DNA from: Glycine soja
Taxonomy: Eukaryota > Streptophyta > Magnoliopsida > Fabales > Fabaceae
Assembly: GCF_004193775.1 (NCBI RefSeq)
Contig: NC_041005.1
Span: 10,852,501-10,916,500, forward strand
Length of the DNA stretch: 64,000 nt
Reading direction: 5' to 3'
The position numbers and the translations under genes are program-made. Positions 49,228 through 59,832 of this stretch are shown piece by piece (within the stretch, counting starts at the first letter, position 1; the number at the start of each line of letters is the position of its first letter). The notes beneath the pieces are model-generated. The model saw only the letters and a program-made list of their open reading frames with translations. It had not been told where the DNA came from and made no database searches.

Positions 49228-49434
49228 ATGTTCTGGTATTGCACTTGTTGGTGTTTGTGGCTGCAAACGAATAAAGTCGTGTTTCATGGGACTGAGCCCG
49301 ACGTGATGTCTATGGTCTCACATATTAAGGACTTGATTTGGATTTGGTTTATGTATAAGGGGTCTATACACAGTGGTCTGATGTTTTCCAATTGGTGCAA
49401 TAATCTATTGGAGTGTCTTAGGGAAGTAGTTTGA
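49228..49434 (+). pseudogene. LINE ORF2 C-terminal fragment
   Basis: CLWLQTNKVVFHGTEPDVMS then HIKDLIWIWFMYKGSIHSGL then FSNWCNNLLECLREVV matches the C-terminal tail of plant LINE ORF2 proteins. It is a short 3' fragment lacking reverse transcriptase. Confidence 0.65.
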
Positions 49435-49479
49435 TAGTAAGATTGTCATTGTTTGTTGTATTTTATTATCCGTTGCTGC

Positions 49480-49960
49480 AATATTTTGTATAATAATAGG
49501 TACCACTTCAATCCAAGGAATAAAATTCATACCCTAGTTTTATCAAACTTTGTTGTTAGAGAGAAAATTTGGAATCCAAACTTACACCATGAGATAATGA
49601 TCAAAGATCATCCACAACCCATCATTTGTCACTTTGAGAATCAACTTCATTGTCAAATTTGACCATTAAATAATCAAAACTTTGTCTCGCAAGGTATGAA
49701 AACCAATATTCTTCCCAAGATGTTTAACAACAAGTGCATCTTGCCATGGAGTGCAAATGCCTTGAACAACTGAATCATTAATGTGCACCATTGGCTTTAG
49801 TGGATTACCATCCTCATTCAATTATGCAAACATTCTCTTTGAAGAGGTCATCCTTTGGTTTGCATAATGACATATTCCTATTTCCCATCATTGTATCTTA
49901 GAAGAAAATTCTAGTTTTGTTTCTACATGTCAAGTTGCTGCTATTACCACTATCTAGTGC
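49480..49960 (-). pseudogene. LINE ORF1 (DUF4283) remnant
   Basis: Minus-strand pieces read PWQDALVVKHLGKNIGFHTL then RDKVL, WSNLTMK and LWMIFDHYLMV, with stops between them. This is the N-terminal DUF4283 block of plant LINE ORF1 (gag-like) proteins. It lies next to, and opposed to, the ORF2 tail at 49228-49434, so the two come from different insertions or a rearrangement. Confidence 0.7.
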
Positions 49961-50524
49961 TTTATTTCCTAAGTCATCATCTGTCATAAAATCAATTTCA
50001 CCAGAAAAAAACATCTCTCAAAAAACCACAGAGAAAAACACGTTGTTAAAGTTTCATTTTGCCATATAGTCGAAACTATGTATGTGTCCTTAATAAGATT
50101 GTTAGTATCAATACATACAATCTCTAACTTAATGTAATAACACACTTTAGACTAGGTATATTTTACATAAAGGAGGTAATTGCATAATCCACTGGATCAA
50201 CCTCTTTATTTGATAGCCTGTAGTCTTTTTCTTTATCAACAAATAACACATATTATTCATGAATTTTTTAAATAAACAATTTAATGAAATTCATATTATA
50301 TATAATATGAATATGTTTCTTTTATGAATTATATATTCATTAAAATAAGAATATGTTACTTTTATTATTTAGAATTTATGTTTGAACTTCGTACAAAAAT
50401 ATTTTATAAATTTCAAACTAGTAAACATAATCAATGGCATTTTCAATTATCTCAATTTCTAAAAATAGAAACTAGGAAACTAAATAAACATGTTCTGTAA
50501 AACTTTAAAATATGACAGTAAATT

Positions 50525-50528
<4 letters not shown>

Positions 50529-50576
<48 letters not shown>
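50529..50576. repeat. (AT)n microsatellite
   Basis: About 24 AT units. Confidence 0.95.
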
Positions 50577-50581
<5 letters not shown>

Positions 50582-51118
50582 GAAATTATTCCTATTTTGA
50601 CAAGGTAATGATAGTTTAGGGTTTTAAGGTTTTGCCCGCCAGATGTCCCAAAAACATTAACACCAGCCAATTATAAATATATCCAGTACTGCCTCGTAAA
50701 ATTGGTATACACGAAAACAACATCGACATTAAGGCCCAGATAATATTATTTGCACTCTAAAATTTATTACATAACCTTTTATCTTCTAGTTTTGTCAAAT
50801 TTTATGTGTGCAACTAATATTATTGGAAACTATAGTCTTTGTTTCTATTCCAATTTAAATGCTCTTGGGCAATTCAGGCACTTGACGCTTCGTTTGAGCA
50901 TGCTAGGCACATTCGTTCTCTACATAAAGAAATTAACTATCTGCAATAACGACTTGCGGTGTAATTTTTCTGTAACGATGAAAACTCACAGTACCTTGCT
51001 AGAATATTTCTGAATAACAAGAAAACTAATTATTGGCAATATAGTATCAAATTTTTGCACATTAGCAACTGGTATTTAATAAAAATAAAGTGCGTGGTTT
51101 AGAGAATTGTAATTAGCT
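50577..51118. other. intergenic DNA, no gene assigned
   Basis: A frame at 50750-51013 has no recognised motif. The region lies just downstream of the paralogue fragment. Confidence 0.4.
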
Positions 51119-51599
51119 GAAGGTGGTGGTGGTGATGGTGGTTTGAATAATCCGAGATGGGGGTCAATGGGAATACCCGTCCTCTCAAATTTCGTGTCAT
51201 AGACAAAGTTTGCAAAATGCCTTAAAATTAACTACACTGTCAGGAGGTTTTCCTCTTTTTGGGATGTAGGGTTTGTTCACTACTAAAATAATAATATTCT
51301 ACAACGCGCATTCAACATCGGTGGTTCCAAAAACGATGTTATTTTAGAGACAATGGCATTTTAGTAAATAAGTGATTTATTTTAACAACGTTTTTGCAAG
51401 AAATGATGTTATTTGTGCGTTACAACATCGTTTTTGGAACACCGTTGTTGAACGGCAAGTAACATGAATTGTGAACAACATCGTTTTTTAACAAAAACGA
51501 TGTAATTTATTCTATTCAACAACGTTTTTAAACAAACCCGTTGTGGTCTTGGGTTTTTTTTGCTTTTTATTCCTATCTGAACTTATTATCGCTTCTCTC

Positions 51600-52252
51600 T
51601 CTTTCGGGCAAAGAACTCCTCAATGAGGCCTGTAGGTCTTCTCCACATGTTTCTCTCTCCTTCACCCTCGATCCCTTCCTTTTTCCTCAAATTCCACGCC
51701 TCCTTCTCCTTGAAGACCCCGACCTCCACCTTTCGCGCCTTCTCCGATGCCGAGGAGGACGAAGAAGACGATGAAGAAGAAGACCAAGACTAAGACAACG
51801 TTTCTACCGACGAATACGACGACGTTTCGGGTGAAGCTTCCAACGAGGCTGACGTATTCCCTCAAATTCGACGTCGATGAGCTCGCTTCAGTCTACGACT
51901 TCCGCATCGACAAGTTTCAGGTTTGTTCACCGTTTGTTTTTGTTTCTCTTCGTTTTCGAGAAATTCGAAACTTGTGTGTTGAGGTCTTGATTTGTTTTTG
52001 TTGAGTTTCAGCGGCAAGCGATACTGGCTTTTTTGAGAGGCTTCTCGGTGGTGGTTTCCGCTCCGACGAGCAGCAGGAAGACGCTGATTGGGGAGGCCGC
52101 GGCAGAATGTGAGTACTTATTGACGACTGCTTTTCATGCAGTGTTGGTAATGTTTCTTCTAGAAGTGGACTTGTAAATGTTGATGTGATTGTTTTGGACG
52201 AAGTTGATTACCTTAGTGACATATCTCGTGGTACAGTCTAGGAGGAGATTGT
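51600..52252 (+). pseudogene. ISE2: ISE2-type chloroplast RNA helicase (DExH) fragment
   Basis: Exon 1 (about 51600-51921) encodes a chloroplast-leader-like Ser/Phe region, an acidic run (AFSDAEEDEEDDEEE), then after a TAG and a frameshift DVDELASVYDFRIDKFQ. Exon 2 (52012-52108) reads RQAILAFLRGFSVVVSAPTS then SRKTLIGEAAAE. Exon 3 (52142-52252) reads VGNVSSRSGLVNVDVIVLDE then VDYLSDISRGTV and stops. These match helicase motifs I and II of ISE2. Motif I has SSRKT instead of SSGKT, motif II is DEVD instead of DEVH, and a conserved Trp is a stop. Exons between motifs I and II are missing. Clearly inactive as a helicase. Confidence 0.8.
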
Positions 52253-52431
52253 AAGCATTATTTTTTGACTTTGCATGTTACATAGCTTGCTCAACTTCTC
52301 CTATTTGTTCATGCATATTAGGACAATTTCTGCAGGTTATTTATTGATAAACTTCATTCCCTAATCTAGGCCCCCTGCCCCTGCCTCATGGAATTTATAG
52401 TATTTCTGCAGTCTAGGATGTATGCTTTACT

Positions 52432-52833
52432 ATAGATGTAAACGGCCTTCTATCTGTTTCTGTGGAAGAAACAACCACTGGTTATAGGAATGAGATTACC
52501 ATAACTAATGACCAAAAAAGGCTTTCAGCTGAGGAGATTATAAGAATGATTCATGAAACTGAGAATTATCAGGTTGATGATAGGAAGTTCATGAAGAAGG
52601 CTAATACAATGAATGCTTTGGATGACTATGTTTACAAGATGAGGAATGCATTGAATAATAAGAATATCAGTTCAAAGCTTTGTTTACAAGAAAGGGAGAA
52701 AATCAAATTTGTAATTTCGAAGGTGACAGATTTGCTAGAGGGTGATAATCAGCCGTATGAAATAGAGGTGTTTGAGGATCATCTGAATGAGCTTGTGAAC
52801 CTCTTTGATCGTGTCATTGGCAAGTTTGCTTAG
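52432..52833 (+). pseudogene. HSP70 C-terminal fragment (substrate-binding domain)
   Basis: Reads VNGLLSVSVEETTTGYRNEI then TITNDQKRLSAEEIIRMIHE then a helical lid through VYKMRNALNN, ending VIGKFA and TAG. This is the end of the beta-sandwich and the alpha-helical lid of a cytosolic-type HSP70. The ATPase domain is absent. The 123-codon frame from 52462 is uninterrupted and includes the native stop, but the terminal EEVD of typical cytosolic HSP70 is lacking, so the donor was probably a divergent family member. Confidence 0.8.
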
Positions 52834-53069
52834 ATGTTTTTTAAGTTTTTATTTTTTGCAATGCTGAGATCTGTCATTTTGTTTGTATTGAATGCAAACT
52901 TTTCTAATTTATGATGTTGTAGTTTAATATATTTGTGCCTGACATGTTTTAAATTGTTATTATTGTTGACTTTGGCTTTTGTTATTGTTATTGAATTCAT
53001 CTTTGGATCAGTTCACAAGAACAAGCTTTGCTATGCGTTGTTCATCTTTCTCTGAATGGATCTCAGTCA

Positions 53070-54210
53070 ATATTGTTGTGGAAAGAAACATATGTTCAAT
53101 ATTGTTTCTTGTTTGTGCAATTATTTGTGGCTATATATATCAGGTACAAGTTTTTGCTGACATCATAATCATGTTGGAAAGTTATTCAGGAGTCATTAAC
53201 TTGCAATTTTCTGTGCTTGGCCAATTGTTGTTGCAGTGTCCACCATTTCGGTTAAGCTACCAGGGGCTGGGAGAGCCCTTGTGCTTTGCAGCATTTGGGC
53301 CTTTTGCCACTTGTGCTTTTTATTTATTACATGGCAGTTCAAGGTTACCTCAGCTACCTAATTAGAATATCTTATAATATTTGATTTTTCATGGTTTTGA
53401 TATGGAATGATTTGGACAGTGTGATGAACCATTTCCCCTTAAGTGGAACGGTTCTTTCAGCATCAATTCTTGTTGGCTTCACAACATCTCTTATCTTGTT
53501 TTGCAGTCATTTCCATTAGGTATATTCATTTTTTGAATTTTAATTTCCAATTTTTAGGAACTTTGATTAGGTGACATGTTTTTATTCACAACACAGGTGG
53601 AAGGAGACAGGGAGGTTGGGAAAATGTCACCTTTGGTAACTGCACTTTCTTTAAATTGAACTTTTTTCTAATCCATGTTAATGCTGTGAATCTACCTATG
53701 TTACTTATTTTCCATTTCTCTTTCAGGTTAGACTTGGCACTAAAAAAGGTGCAGAGGTAGTGAAAGGGGCAATCTTTATGCTCTATGCTATTTTGGTTGC
53801 TTTTGGTCTAATCAAGGCACTTCCTCTCACTTGTATAGTATGTACTTCTAAACTCAACCAATTTTTTGCATCTCATTCTTTATTTTTTTCCCTTCTTTAA
53901 AGGTGTAGCTGTTATTTTGGACCATGTGCTCATGATTTATTCTTTTGGTTATGAATATGATTGTGCTAGTTCCTTTGTGCATTGACCTTGCCGATGGGAA
54001 ACCTAGTAGTTAGATTTGTCGAAGACAATTACAAGGCAAGTGAATTTTTCTTATAGACTTGTCTGTTGGTGTATTTCTTATAGTTTGCTATTAAACCTAA
54101 GTTGTATTCTCACATAACAAAAATAAGATTTTCATGGCTAAGTACTTCTGTGTGAGGCTTCATGCATTGTTTGGAGTTGCACTGGCTTTAGGACTAGTGC
54201 TGGCTCGAAA
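53070..54210 (+). pseudogene. ABC4: ABC4/MenA (DHNA phytyltransferase) fragment
   Basis: Exons with good splice sites: to 53143 (FLVCAIICGYIYQ), 53237-53344 (CPPFRLSYQGLGEPLCFAAF then GPFATCAFYLLHGSS), 53420-53519 (TVLSASILVGFTTSLILFCS then HFH and a TAG), 53597-53635 (VEGDREVGKMSPL), 53727-53837 (VRLGTKKGAEVVKGAIFMLY...), 53970-54035 (FLCALTLPMGNLVVRFVEDN, with a GC donor) and from 54128 ([20 protein letters not shown]). This is the second half of the chloroplast UbiA-type prenyltransferase of phylloquinone synthesis, including the second Asp-rich motif (EGDREVGK). The CAG to TAG change at 53517-53519 and the missing N-half make it non-functional. Confidence 0.85.
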
Positions 54211-54331
54211 GAGTGTGGATGACCCTGGAAGACCCCCTGGCATTGTTCTTAGTGCTGCCACTTCTTTTTGGCTTCCTGTTCCTCCTAAACGAGTCTTTGA
54301 CTTTCTTCGTGATGAAAACTCTAGGAATGAG
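54211..54331 (+). pseudogene. HD-Zip IV START-domain exon fragment
   Basis: [20 protein letters not shown] then [18 protein letters not shown], then a gtatgt donor. This matches the START-region exon of class IV HD-Zip proteins (GL2, PDF2, ANL2 group). It is joined in frame directly to the ABC4 exon (LVLARKS then VDDPGR) without an intervening splice site, so the junction is a fusion point. The homeodomain is absent. Confidence 0.8.
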
Positions 54332-54788
54332 GTATGTGCAAAAATTCCAAAAAGCTAAGTGTTTGTGCTAATTATTTTATTACGAAAACTTTTTTCCAAC
54401 AAATGAAAAAAATAAATAACATTAGTAAACATAAATGTGTGTGTGAGAGATAATATGCAACATTGAAATATAATTGGGAAGAGAGATGCAAGCCTTTAGA
54501 AAAATTAAATATGGAATACAATCGTAGTATTCAAGTAAGGTACTGTCAAAATCCTACCTAAATTGAAAATCAAATAAAAATTTATAACTAATTAAAATCA
54601 AATAAACTTGGATCTTTTATAAGTTTGATATCATAAAAACTATTTCAATTAAATAATCTTTATTTGATTTTTTAAAGCCAACCTATCCAAATCAACTAAT
54701 ATTACATATGCAGTATGAATCTTTTATAAGATTTTAATGCATTTTAGATACGTGTTTAATGATTGTCCTTTTTTTTTGTTCCCTGCAG

Positions 54789-54841
54789 GTGCTTTGGTTT
54801 TACCCATTATACGTGTTTAGCATAGTTCTTAGCACAATTTG
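54789..54841 (+). pseudogene. EI24-like membrane protein exon fragment
   Basis: Between cag and gtaatt the exon reads VLWFYPLYVFSIVLSTIW. The LWFYPLYVFS string is typical of plant EI24 (etoposide-induced 2.4) homologues. Only 53 bp, so identification is moderate. Confidence 0.55.
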
Positions 54842-55209
54842 GTAATTAGCATATTTTGCTTTACACTACTAAAATAGAAGCCAATTGCGCAATCTTATTT
54901 CAAAGTTTCCTATTACTACTTCATTCTTAATTACATAAATGTACAGGTCTTTATTACTGTGTAAAAGAACATAAATGAACACGTCTCCATTTTTTTTGTT
55001 CCTTTACTAGTTTTTTCTTAATTACATAATTATTAATTTATTTTTAATTTGTTTCCATTAACACAACCTTTTTTTGGTTGGACAAAATTTTGAAAATTAA
55101 TAAGATAATAATCTTTTTTATATTATTAATTAACCACATATGTAGAAGGTTATTAATATTGAAAATATAAAAAATGATCATTAATTAATCAATTTTTAAT
55201 TGTAGGTTA

Positions 55210-55655
55210 TTAAATATTTAACATCGTTTCTTAACTGAATATCGATGTCGAAAAGTGCTATTTTACATCGTTTCTTATGATAACACTGATGTAGAAGGTC
55301 TACCTTCTACATCGTTTCTTAACTAAACACCGATGTCGAAAAGCGTTATTTTACATCGTTTCTTATGATAACACTGATGTAGAACGTTTAACTTCTACAT
55401 CGTTTCTTAACTGACCAACGATGTGAAAAAACGCTATTTTACATCGTTTTCTATTATAGCACCGATGTAGAAGGTTTAACTTCTACATCTCTTGGTATGT
55501 TAGGCCTGATGTAGAAAATGTTGACTTTCTACATCAGTGGTTGGAGGACCGATGTTGAAACTTTTAACTTTCAACAACATTCTATTCGACATCGGTTGAC
55601 CACTGATGTTAAATGTCGATTTCCACTGATGTTGAAACTTCCTTTTCCAGTAGTG
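55210..55655. repeat. CACTA right subterminal repeats of element IV
   Basis: More than ten copies of tacatcgtttctta / accgatgtagaag-like motifs in alternating orientation. A CACTACTAAAATAG string at 54872 just inside may be a second, internal CACTA end. Confidence 0.8.
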
Positions 55656-56107
55656 GTTGCAGCTTTTCCTCTTTTGGAAGAAACCTTCTGCAACTTCTCA
55701 AAAAATTAAACAAACCAATTAAAAGAATCTCATAATCTCATTCTTGGATTCATAAATTATTTATCACAATAAAGTGAGAAAAACAACATATTCACGCTTC
55801 AGAAGAAAATAATCTATATGTCAACAGCTTGATGATATGGGTTTTACCTCTCTTAGTGACAACAGCAGGTTTCCTAGATCATAATTATACGTACCCTATT
55901 AACAATAGTGTAGAGCTTAACATATTTTATAACTTACAATGGTGATTATACATTATCATCATCATCTTCTTAAATAAAAAGAAAAGAAATGTTTCAGATG
56001 TTTTTACCCTCCCACTTGGATTTTGCGGAGCAGAAAGAACATTGTGTGTAACTGTTCTTGTCGGATTCATGATGAGTACTCTTTGCATTGCTTCAGAAGG
56101 TTGTGTC

Positions 56108-57432
56108 CTATGCACACATTCAACAACGTAAATAAGAATGCCAAGTATACAAGGCCCTTAACTTGGGAAAAGAGTTTTATAAACTTCCAACATATATAAT
56201 TATAGGAGTCTATACAAAACTCAGAATATATCAAATACTTCATCAATACTTTCACTTCTCATTATTTATCTATTTATAATGTCATATCTCGTATTATATT
56301 TATAGTTCTATTACTTTTCTTTTTCTTTCCCTAGTGCTCTTTTCTAATAAAAATTTAGCAAGTTATATTATTTATTTAATATTTTTCACAATATAATTCT
56401 TTTTTTTTTATCTCTTTTCATTATATTATACTTATGTACTCTCCTTTTCTAAGGATTAATAAGAATATATATTTAATTTTTCCCTCTTATTTTCACTGCA
56501 TTTTTTCTTACTTTCTATCACATCACTTGTCACATTTTTCAATTTCTCAGTGTATTTTTTTCTTCTTTTTTCTTTCTTTCACTCCAATTAATAACAAATT
56601 AGGATGGAAATTCAGTATCTCCTTTGCTTACATCTCTCATGCTTGTAAATTTTGTTAACAATATTATTATATAAGAATAACTTCTCAAATATAAAGAGTG
56701 CTTTGCTTTTTACATTTTCTTCTTGGTCGATGCCGTATAAGAAAATCAACCGGAACACTTTCCAATATTCACTGATATGCTCATTTTACATGATGTAAGT
56801 GCAGGAGAAATCATAGATAACTTGCAGTAAATTACCTAGTCGATAAAGATCTAGAAAGTTCTCCTTTGTTGCCTTGAATATGGACTTCTTTTTTTACATT
56901 GTGGCTACTTATTGCACTCTATAAAAAAAAATCATTTTATCATTTAACTTTTTATTGAGAAAATAAAAATATAGATAACAATAAAGTGTGTTTTTTTAAT
57001 TTATTATATTGTCTAAAAAACAATGTAAAAATAGTGTAAATAATTTGACGCGTGAATGAAATTATTACAGTAAAATCATATCATTGAGATGAAAATAATC
57101 TTTGTTGTTTCAGACGAGACGGAGGCAAAAAAAAATCTCAAATGAAAAATAAAAAATCTGATACGTTAAAATTGGTGTAATCTCAGGCACCCTTGAGTTA
57201 TGTGTCTGTCATCTTGTGCTACTCTGCTATTGTAGATTAGGAGTGTTCATACTTTGATTTTATTTGTTAATCTGATTTGGTACTCCTTGGGACCTATTTA
57301 TTGCAAAGTTAATTAATTATTAATTATCATATACAAATTAATGTACTGCTTATGCAGTTGGTAAAAAATATCATAGCATCCTTTTAGGCGAGAGTGTTAA
57401 TGGTTATTGATAAAGGTTGATCACCACTATTG
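56108..57432. other. intergenic DNA; source of a 35-bp filler
   Basis: AT-rich. Bases 56478-56512 (ttttccctcttattttcact...) recur exactly at 58219-58253 in duplication copy B. No gene is supported. A possible exon-like minus segment near 56830-56880 is not recognised. Confidence 0.5.
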
Positions 57433-58218
57433 CACAAAGGCACCATTTTGTAGTCCATGACCATTAGGTATCATGACTTGGGAATGATGATGTTGATCCT
57501 GATTTTCATACAACGGGACGGGGGATGCCAATAAGAGATTATTGTTAACATAATGAAAATGTCATATTTGATAAATGGATATACTTATCGGTTTTAAATT
57601 GTTCATACAACAAATTAATTAAAAAAAAAAAAGAAATCAAGTTACTCTATGAGTAACTCTTTTTAAAGTTATTCCCTTCAACAGAAACTATATGTATATA
57701 TTAAATTTTATTAGTTCAATAGCTGAATATTTTAATACTAACTCAACAATCGATATATTAAATTTTAAATAAATTTAATATTTGTATATATGTAGTTCTA
57801 TAATCAACTTCTACTTATATTTTTAAGAAATACATTTTACATTAGATGAAATTTTTTAACGAAGTAATTATAAACCTCATTTATTTAATAAAAACTTTTA
57901 ATTCAGCTATTTGATTAATAAAATTAACACACATAGAGATTGATAGATAGTTAGTTATTGGAAAGTGTATTTTGACCCTTCTCAATTGAAAAAGACACTA
58001 ATTATTATTAGTTGTCCACTTTTAATTTATTTAGTTTTTTGACATCTCTATAAAGTAAAAGAAGAGATAATATCAATAAAATAAAAAGATAAATTAATCA
58101 AATGTAATTATATTTTTCTAAACTTGTGGCTATTTAATAAATTTTTAATTTGTATATAAAGCTTTAAATGACATTTTTTTTAAAACAAGTAAACAAAGTG
58201 GAAATTTGAGGACAAACA
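57433..58218 (+). repeat. duplication copy B, segment a
   Basis: Counterpart of 8704-9482 in direct orientation. It ends at gaggacaaacat, where copy A ends gaggccaaacat. Confidence 0.9.
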
Positions 58219-58253
58219 TTTTCCCTCTTATTTTCACTGCATTTTTTCTTACT
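58219..58253 (+). repeat. 35-bp filler at a junction
   Basis: Exact copy of 56478-56512, sitting between duplication segments a and b, where copy A has the 8.1-kb insert I. Confidence 0.85.
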
Positions 58254-59832
58254 TGTTGATTCTGCATATTATTGAATGGTTGGAGCAACCTGAATAAATA
58301 ATAAATAGTTCATACATTTTGTCGGTAATTAAGTAGTTAATCAAGTAATTGCAATAAGAAGCATAGGAATGGAATGATACTGCGTGTGGGTTTGGGTGTA
58401 TGGGTTTGTGTGTATTGTGCACCATAGAAATCGGGAGCAAAGAATAGGTGGTTTTCAGGTCTAAAGATTAAAAATTCAAATTCAAACGATGTCATTATGA
58501 GTACAAGAAACATCTAAAAAATATTTAATTCTAAATTTAAATAATTAATGCGTGCTTAAAAAGAAAGTTTAAATAATTTATGAATTCTTGCTATAGAAGC
58601 CAACAATTTATTAGGTACCATTAAGATTTAAAATTGTGGGTCTCACACTTACAGAGAAATGAGGCCCATTGTGGGACTAACAATTTTCTTATCTTGTAGG
58701 GTAATATTTTCAAAGGATAGGAATACTTGGGTAAGTATTAAGTACCAGTAGTTGAAAAAGTTAGATGTCACCTTGAATCCCATGCATGCAAGTCTTTGAG
58801 GTGTTACAAGTTGTCCACTTGAAAATCCTGTTTCAATCCTTGGCCCCATTAATACCTGCAAATAAGTCAAAATATGGACAACAAAAATGGTCACTAAGAG
58901 TAACAAAAAGAAAACCCTATATAAGCAATGCAATTAACCTTTTTTTTTCTTGCACAACAAAAAAAGTATTTATATATTGATAGCAAGGCTTTGTCACAAG
59001 AAGTACAGAACCCCGCATCTAGGTGACATGCCCAAAATGCACCTGAAAATTAATGATAATCCTCTGCATTGTACAATACAAGTACGTACGTGGCATCTAA
59101 CAACAACCCAACCCACACCACAACTTAACTAACGAATTTGCATAAATCAACTAATATATGCACCATATATACAATGATAGCTTAAACTCTTTCACGTAGG
59201 CCTTGCACCTGCTCCAAGCTTGATATTTAATAGAATCTAACACCTCCCTAGCTTCCAGACTTACTTCGTTGAAGATGATATGGTTCATATGCTTCCACAA
59301 CGACCATATCATTGCAAATCACAGGCCCCGACACACATCTAGCCTTTGCCCCAGGTAAAACTCTGAAATGTTGAGAAAAATGTTCCTTACACTCCACATG
59401 TAGCACCCTTATTTTCCCTAACCATACATAGCATCTTTGTCAAATTTCATGAGAAAAGCAGCATTCAATTAACAAGTACTTTGCAAATTCCATGCCTAGA
59501 TTGCAGAAAACACAATTAAGACTAGTTCCATCTTGTAATAGGTTCATTCTCCTCAAGTTATATTTAGTTTGAATCCTGTTATGTCCCACCCTCCACAACA
59601 AGCCTTTAAACTTTGATGGAACACGTAAATTCCATATTTGGTTAAAGAAGGAACAAACATCTCCCAACCTATCTTAATTAATGATGCATAAACCTCTTTA
59701 ACAATGAAGGTTTTTGCAGCATTATTCTTCCACACCCATCCATCTTTTCCACCCACCTTTGGCTCCCAACCCTCCGAAGCCTCCTCCAATTGTTGCACAA
59801 TGGGTATTTCCCATTGTAACCACAACCGTCTC
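58252..59832 (+). repeat. duplication copy B, segments b and c (left part)
   Basis: Continuous here, whereas copy A is split by CACTA element II (17722-22813). It runs into the LINE remnant and is interrupted at 59832 by a solo LTR. Confidence 0.9.

Larger units (their letters stand above)
51278..55655 (+). mobile_element. Pack-CACTA element IV with five captured host genes
   Basis: The left terminus CACTACTAAAATAATAATA starts at 51278 and the right terminus ends TTCCTTTTCCAGTAGTG at 55655, flanked by a 3-bp target duplication GTT (51275-51277 and 55656-55658) as expected for CACTA elements. Subterminal repeats lie at 51298-51545 (acaacgtttttg, aaaacgatgtt) and 55210-55640 (ctacatcgtttctta, accgatgtagaa). 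The 4378-bp element holds fragments of ISE2, HSP70, ABC4/MenA, an HD-Zip IV START domain and EI24, all on the plus strand with introns. No transposase is seen. It is inserted in an exon of the AT-hook paralogue. Confidence 0.9.
51085..56107 (-). pseudogene. paralogue of the AT-hook gene, split by CACTA element IV
   Basis: Minus strand. The exon at 56008-56107 is 100 bp and encodes 34 residues (TQPSEAMQRVLIMNPTRTVT...), the same length and phase as exon 6 of the intact gene. The next exon starts at 55687 (acceptor ttgcag) with SSKRGKAA and is broken at 55656-55658 by the transposon. Its remainder lies at 51274 and below, where KKRK-like and GKPPDSVV-like pieces resemble exons 7 and 8 but in shifted frames. 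About 51119-51226 reads FVYDTKFERTGIPIDPHLGL then FKPPSPPPP, paralogous to exon 9. Exons 1-5 were not found. Frame problems outside the insertion suggest decay. Confidence 0.7.

Noticed and set aside
50750..51013. 87-codon ORF
   Set aside because: Composition like random AT-rich DNA, with no motif recognised.
54872..55655. A separate 0.8-kb CACTA element starting at CACTACTAAAATAG
   Set aside because: Its flanks (tta versus gtt) do not form a target duplication, whereas 51278-55655 gives a perfect GTT pair.
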